Source of the DNA: Shewanella sp. NFH-SH190041
GTDB taxonomy: Bacteria > Pseudomonadota > Gammaproteobacteria > Enterobacterales > Shewanellaceae
Length of the DNA stretch: 64,000 nt
Direction of reading: 5' to 3'
Assembly (NCBI RefSeq): GCF_024363255.1
Contig: NZ_AP026070.1
Location: forward strand, 2,170,001 to 2,234,000
Part shown: one piece after another, positions 59,500-64,000 of the stretch
How positions within the stretch are numbered: position 1 is the stretch's first letter
How the letters are laid out: every line of letters starts with the position of its first letter
Made by a program: the position numbers and the translations under genes
Notes under the pieces: model-generated
What the model was told of the DNA's origin: nothing
Databases searched by the model: none
Seen by the model: the letters and a program-made list of their open reading frames with translations, nothing else

Positions 59500-59984
59500 C
59501 ACTCTACCTTTTTTAACTCAACTTGATTGCCATCTAAATACAGAAATAAATGGTATCGATGATCAACAGGTAATACCTTAATCACCTTTTTCCAATCACT
59601 GATATCAGGGTTAGCGTATCTAGCCATTACTCCGATATAAAACGTTTCACTGTCTAATTTAAATGGCTCAATAAATTTGAATTGGCCTGGAGATAACACA
59701 TAATCTCGATGATCCACATAATTACTTTTTAATGCCGCTTTTGCATCATCAACCAATTGGTCAAATCCTGCAGAAAGAAACATTGAGTCATCTGATAGCT
59801 CAAATACTTGAAACTCCACCGGAGTTGCATTACCACTCATATTGGGATTAATACTATCTGTCGCATACATACTGTAAGTCACAACAGTAGGTAATGACGA
59901 TGAATTACTCCATAAGTTATTACCCCAAGTACTACAGCCAGAAAGGGAAGATAATAGTAAGATGCTAATCAAAAATTTAAACAC
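59499..59984 (-). CDS. tssJ: T6SS outer-membrane lipoprotein TssJ (VasD)
   Basis: 161 residues from a GTG start (59982-59984). AGGAG stands 7 bases before it and overlaps the end of the FHA gene. A lipoprotein signal (VFKFLISILLLSSLSGCSTW, lipobox LSGC) begins directly at that start, which is why I prefer it over the longer frame to 60062. The mature domain is a small beta-sandwich of the TssJ family (QVFELSDDSMFLSAGFDQL). It anchors the TssM complex at the outer membrane. Confidence 0.92.
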   Translation of the reverse strand: MFKFLISILLLSSLSGCSTWGNNLWSNSSSLPTVVTYSMYATDSINPNMSGNATPVEFQVFELSDDSMFLSAGFDQLVDDAKAALKSNYVDHRDYVLSPGQFKFIEPFKLDSETFYIGVMARYANPDISDWKKVIKVLPVDHRYHLFLYLDGNQVELKKVE

Positions 59985-59988
59985 CTTA

Positions 59989-61398
59989 CTACTCCTGCTG
60001 CTGTTTCGCCCGTAATGTTCGATCATATGCCTGATCAAATATTTCCCAGAACAATTTTTCAAATCCTTTTTGACGACCAGATGTTAATTCAGAGAAATAA
60101 CTTTTATACATATTCCAAGCCCAAGCATCTGTTGACTCAGGCAATAACTGACCAGGCCGCCGATAAGCAGAGAAACGTCGCATGAGTAAATCAGGAGAAA
60201 ATGCGTGCAAAATTTGCCCTAACGCCTCTGTTGTCGCAACCAAAACCGCTTCATTGTGATGCCGAACATTATTCAGACTTTCGCTAATAGCTGAAGGTGC
60301 TGACAGATGAACCGCACTACGTTGGCTATCAAACATCGTTTGTACAGTATCGTCGTAAGGCAAGCCCAAACGTAAAGGATTGTCTTCAATAGGCTGCAGA
60401 TTTTTATTCATCATGCCATAGCGGCTATCTTTCACTTGCTGATGTAATGCCAATAGCCCTTTAATAGCCGATTGAAGAGACGCACCTATTTCCTCAGCCA
60501 GCGCTTGCATTTCAACCATATTTTCTGAATGACCAACTTGAGTACCTAACCCTCGTAATAATGGTGTCGTCAGTAAATGGTTTCCCTCTGTTGGTTGACC
60601 AGTTAAGCTTATTTCATCATAGTCATATTTGGGGTATTGACTTTTTAACTCTGCTTCAAGATGTGCCAGCGTGTTATCATCCATTGGGTTTCTTTCCTCA
60701 ATCAACGTCTTTTTCATTGCGATAGCAGAATTCATGTCGTGTTCACTGTCCGCATGGACTGTTTTACATTGCCCTTGCCAGTTTTGATCTTTTGCCAATA
60801 AATAGTCTGTCTGCTGCATGAGTTCTTGCTGTCCCAATGGTGAGTTATTTTTGTCAAGATCCGCCGATTGCATCTCAGACTTAATGGCATCCAAAGCAAT
60901 TAAAGGATCATCAACAGCCATTTCTGGAGCTGTTTTTTTCCAGCTATCATTAAGCTCTGTACCAATATTATTAAACTCATTGTCACTAGGAAAAACCTGT
61001 TCCAGACCAGATTGATTCCAGCTAAAACTTTCTCCCAATGTACTGAAATGTACCCGTAACAGGTAAGGACCGATTAAAATTACATCTTTATCATTTAATC
61101 TAACTAGGCGTTGATATCCCACCGGAATTGTCGCGCCATTGAGATAACAAGCACCACTGCTATCATTGAGACAAAAATAACCATCAGCCATAACTATACG
61201 GGCATGAGACTGATTAATTTTTCCTGCATTATCCCGCAGTTCCCAAGTGTCCCCCACTGCCGCACCGATAGTCCCACCACTTTCATCAAAGCGATGAGTA
61301 GCTGATAATCCCGGCTCCAATAACTGGGTATTAGTAACCACTAAAGTCAAATATTGTGTTTCTGCTTCAGCAGCTGAATGTTGATTGAAATAATTCAT
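59989..61398 (-). CDS. tagH: T6SS FHA-domain protein (TagH/VasC)
   Basis: 469 residues. An N-terminal FHA domain covers about 15-110 (GGTIGAAVGDTWEL, NQSHARI, DNSSGACYLNG-type loop, LLRVHF), and a C-terminal domain (about 290-465) matches the TagH/ImpI C-terminal region (ALAEEIGASLQSAIKGLLAL, RPGQLLPESTDAWAWNMY). FHA proteins bind phosphothreonine; in other systems they relay PpkA signalling, but no kinase or phosphatase gene is visible here. Ends 4 bases before the tssJ start. Confidence 0.92.
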   Translation of the reverse strand: MNYFNQHSAAEAETQYLTLVVTNTQLLEPGLSATHRFDESGGTIGAAVGDTWELRDNAGKINQSHARIVMADGYFCLNDSSGACYLNGATIPVGYQRLVRLNDKDVILIGPYLLRVHFSTLGESFSWNQSGLEQVFPSDNEFNNIGTELNDSWKKTAPEMAVDDPLIALDAIKSEMQSADLDKNNSPLGQQELMQQTDYLLAKDQNWQGQCKTVHADSEHDMNSAIAMKKTLIEERNPMDDNTLAHLEAELKSQYPKYDYDEISLTGQPTEGNHLLTTPLLRGLGTQVGHSENMVEMQALAEEIGASLQSAIKGLLALHQQVKDSRYGMMNKNLQPIEDNPLRLGLPYDDTVQTMFDSQRSAVHLSAPSAISESLNNVRHHNEAVLVATTEALGQILHAFSPDLLMRRFSAYRRPGQLLPESTDAWAWNMYKSYFSELTSGRQKGFEKLFWEIFDQAYDRTLRAKQQQE

Positions 61399-61409
61399 GT
61401 GACGAACTT

Positions 61410-62384
61410 TTATTGTCTGATTTGAATACGTACGCAGCGATTATGTTGACTCTCACCAGTAAAAGATGACCAGCCTAAAGAAACAGGTTGAGAAGAATTA
61501 AGCTGCATGGGTTTAGCCTCATCTGGATTAAGCTCCAGCTCTAAATCAAAAGCCATTTGTTCCCGAAGAATAAATTGCACCAGCGTTAATAGTGGTTGAT
61601 GCTCTCGCCCTGTAGGCAAAAAATCACCAAACCGGGTCAGTGAAAGTCCCCTTAGGCAAATCACAAACTTACCCATCCGATCAGCCACCTGAGAACCAAT
61701 CACCGTATCCTCCCCAAGACAAGCATTAGCTTTCCCTAGGCATAATTGTTGCGAAGCCGGAATAGGCACTTGTCGTAACTCCCATTGTCGAATGCTGACA
61801 TCCTGTAAATCAAAACAATGGGCAATAATCCCTGAAACAACCTGAGGAGACCGGCTTCTTCCTGCCAACATCCCTGCATAAGACAACATTTTGCACCAGT
61901 TTATCGGGGTCTCTCCCCGCAAGTTTTCGTCAGCCAGTCCAACCAAAGCAAATAACTGAGCAGAAAAACCATCTTGCGCATCAGCTCTAAAACGTAAGTA
62001 ATAACGATATTTTCGCCAAATGCTATAAAGCAGCGACAGTAGCCTGTGATTAAAAAAATCGAGAAAATGACGTCTAAGCCCTTGCTCACCTTCATTGGCA
62101 ATTTGCTCAAGCATAAAACCAGGTAAAGGAGAATGGGCACCATTTAACCCTAAAAAACTCGCTTCTAATTTTAACCGACCATCATTGAGTTCAGATAAAA
62201 CCGACACATCACTGCTCGCAAATCCAAGGCTAGGATCCGAGCTAAATATCAATCGGCTATTCAAATCCCCATCAGCATCCTCGGGGTCCTGCCCAAGTAA
62301 TTGCTGCAATAACTCAACTAACTGAAAAAAATGATATTCAGTCACATTGTTAGGCAATCTGACATTAGATTGGTCAACAGTCAT
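61410..62384 (-). CDS. tssG: T6SS baseplate protein TssG (VasB)
   Basis: 324 residues from the ATG at 62384, which has GGAG 9 bases upstream; a frame to 62456 would overlap tssF and is not needed. Family motifs include YHFFQLVELLQQL near the start, FLGLNGAHSPLPGFMLE and FFNHRLLSLLYSIWRKYRY. Two TssF and one TssG form the baseplate wedge. It lies 35 bases after tssF. Confidence 0.94.
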   Translation of the reverse strand: MTVDQSNVRLPNNVTEYHFFQLVELLQQLLGQDPEDADGDLNSRLIFSSDPSLGFASSDVSVLSELNDGRLKLEASFLGLNGAHSPLPGFMLEQIANEGEQGLRRHFLDFFNHRLLSLLYSIWRKYRYYLRFRADAQDGFSAQLFALVGLADENLRGETPINWCKMLSYAGMLAGRSRSPQVVSGIIAHCFDLQDVSIRQWELRQVPIPASQQLCLGKANACLGEDTVIGSQVADRMGKFVICLRGLSLTRFGDFLPTGREHQPLLTLVQFILREQMAFDLELELNPDEAKPMQLNSSQPVSLGWSSFTGESQHNRCVRIQIRQ

Positions 62385-62419
62385 AAGGACAACTCCAGTA
62401 TTACTTATATCTGGCAAGA

Positions 62420-64000
62420 TTAAATCAGAGGCTGCTGACCAGTCTGAATGCCCCATGTATAGCGCTCTTGGTTATCCGCATTTATCACAACCAACTCATG
62501 AAATGAGTTAATGCTGGCATACAATGAGAAAAATCGGCTCAATACACTACCAAATAAATACAGTTCTCCCTCTGAGCCCAACGCAGATTGTGACAACGTA
62601 ATAACAGAGCTTAATCCTCTGACAGGTAACCCTTTTATCAGACGTTGTACCGGCTCTGACTTGATATCCAAAATCCCCTGTAACCTATGACGAGAAATTT
62701 TTTCTGCCTGACGATCAACCAACGCGCGAAAATCATAAGCTCGCAATACCGCACTTAAGGCATCTTTTGATAGTAACGACAGATAATTCAATGAAAGATT
62801 TGAAATTAACATCCATAGCAAAGAACCATCTAAAACAGGTCGAAGCGGTGCCGTTGGTTCAGTGATATTACTGAACTCGGCATACGCTGGAGAACCATCA
62901 GTTGGTACCGCAATATCCCCTTTGCCTAATAACAAAGGCACTGCTCGATTTGTGCAAGTCAGTTGCAGAGATACCGCTTCACTGAAACCAATACACTGTG
63001 TTTCATCACCTCGCACAAAAGAAATAAAGTGCTCAAAACCATCATTTTGGAGGCTGTCTTTGACCCGTACCCGAAAATAAAGTGATTGCCGGTGGCGTGT
63101 ACGTTCGATTTCATGTTGGAAACTTTCAAATGGCGTATAATTTCTAACTTGTCCTCGAATACGCCCAATATGGTTTTCTTGCCAACCTTGAACCTGATTT
63201 ACACTAAACACTTCATAATGTGCTGGCTGTCGACAAGATGGAGTAATTTTATACTCCGCATGCAAGCCATTTAGATCAATAGGATCTGCATCATGCTCAA
63301 ATAGATTAATTGCAGGGCTACAATACAACTCAAAACTATTGTCTCTAACCCGTACATCTGCCGGTAAATTTTTAGTAAAACGAAACCTCAGGCTAAAGCT
63401 ACCTTGAGTATCAACGGCAACGTATTGTCCCAAATTGCGAAGGTCAAAAAATAAAAATGCATCAGGAAACGAAAGATACTCTTGAATAATGCGATATCCT
63501 TCATACACATTTCTGGGATAAGGCAAGATAGCATCACCCGTATCAAAACCCACAGCCCTAAAACTATTAGGTGGTAATGTTACAACTCTGTGCGCAGTTA
63601 CCACTTCAATTCGCTCGAGGTAATGATTTAGCCACAAGTACAGCATTCTGGCACTGTGAGGGTCACCGCCAAGAAAAAAACGCAGAGATTTTAAATCAAT
63701 CTGCCCGACCTGTTGTTCTCCAAATAACAGCAACTTAACATCGATTTGCGATGATTCTCTCGTATGCGTGGTACTGACTTTGTCACGAACAAGTGGATAT
63801 ATATCGATATCCCGACAAGTTCTAAAATGACAAACAGTATCGGATACAGGCAGTGAATCTAATTGTGTTCCTTGAGCAATAGTTTGCCGACTACTAATTG
63901 CTTTTATATAAGGCGAAAATTGCACCATACACATACTGGGAACTGGCCGTAAATAATTAGGCCATAGCATATTGATAATAGAATGGGTTAGTTCAGGAAA
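62420..64000 (-). CDS. tssF: T6SS baseplate protein TssF (VasA), 5' end outside window
   Basis: 526 residues are visible; the frame stays open to base 64000, and FPELTHSIINMLWPNYLRP, the usual TssF N-terminal region text, crosses the first ATG at 63970. So the gene starts beyond the window, lacking roughly the first 60 residues. SPYIKAISSRQTIAQGTQLDS and SLRFRFTKNLPADVRV match the family, and RVFSLYAS-type text closes it. First visible gene of the T6SS operon. Confidence 0.95.
   Translation of the reverse strand, partial: FPELTHSIINMLWPNYLRPVPSMCMVQFSPYIKAISSRQTIAQGTQLDSLPVSDTVCHFRTCRDIDIYPLVRDKVSTTHTRESSQIDVKLLLFGEQQVGQIDLKSLRFFLGGDPHSARMLYLWLNHYLERIEVVTAHRVVTLPPNSFRAVGFDTGDAILPYPRNVYEGYRIIQEYLSFPDAFLFFDLRNLGQYVAVDTQGSFSLRFRFTKNLPADVRVRDNSFELYCSPAINLFEHDADPIDLNGLHAEYKITPSCRQPAHYEVFSVNQVQGWQENHIGRIRGQVRNYTPFESFQHEIERTRHRQSLYFRVRVKDSLQNDGFEHFISFVRGDETQCIGFSEAVSLQLTCTNRAVPLLLGKGDIAVPTDGSPAYAEFSNITEPTAPLRPVLDGSLLWMLISNLSLNYLSLLSKDALSAVLRAYDFRALVDRQAEKISRHRLQGILDIKSEPVQRLIKGLPVRGLSSVITLSQSALGSEGELYLFGSVLSRFFSLYASINSFHELVVINADNQERYTWGIQTGQQPLI

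Overview
The window looks like a Shewanella chromosome. The block from 28.7 to 41.7 kb (serS, crcB, rarA, lolA, ftsK, lrp, ald, trxB, rplT, rpmI, infC, thrS) is the gene order I associate with Shewanella, and the proteins are typical gammaproteobacterial housekeeping types. No 16S gene is present, so the genus is an inference from gene order and protein character.

1-14.8 kb and 22.2-28.6 kb: a steroid (bile acid or testosterone type) catabolism region. It holds a FadD3-like acyl-CoA ligase (cut by the window edge), adjacent delta4- and delta1-3-ketosteroid dehydrogenases, a second CoA ligase with an unusual P-loop, a metallo-beta-lactamase-fold hydrolase, two spinster-like MFS permeases, a KshA-type Rieske 9alpha-hydroxylase, an aldehyde dehydrogenase, a flavin reductase fused to a MarR-like domain, the meta-cleavage tail genes hsaE-hsaG-hsaF, and a 3alpha-hydroxysteroid dehydrogenase. 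Together they could take up a steroid, oxidise the 3-hydroxyl, desaturate ring A, hydroxylate C9, and convert the 2-hydroxyhexadienoate ring fragment to pyruvate and propionyl-CoA. KshB, HsaA, HsaC, HsaD and a steroid regulator are not in the window and must lie elsewhere.

14.8-21.6 kb: an AT-rich insert with a different character. It carries a GH19-like secreted protein that has lost catalytic features, an intact CBM-GH19 chitinase, and a large secreted protein that resembles the DUF1561 (PF07598) lectin-toxin family, with a Cys-His protease-like core and two Cys-rich C-terminal repeats. A 270-bp miniature transposable element with CTAG ends follows it. Relatives of this element lie at 28.6 kb and as an abutting pair at 43.3-43.6 kb.

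28.7-45.8 kb: core genes. infC appears to start at ATA, and thrS has a leader hairpin whose loop contains CGU. Downstream are a pteridine reductase, a CPxCG protein, riboflavin synthase and a MATE exporter.

46.0-64.0 kb: tRNA-Val(GAC) and initiator tRNA-Met, a decayed IS481-family transposase, and then a type VI secretion cluster on the minus strand: tssF(partial)-tssG-tagH(FHA)-tssJ-tssK-tssL-tssH-vasI-tssA-tssM-vasL-PAAR. The order matches the Vibrio cholerae vas cluster except that the sigma54 activator gene vasH is missing between tssH and vasI. Sheath, Hcp and VgrG genes are not in the window.
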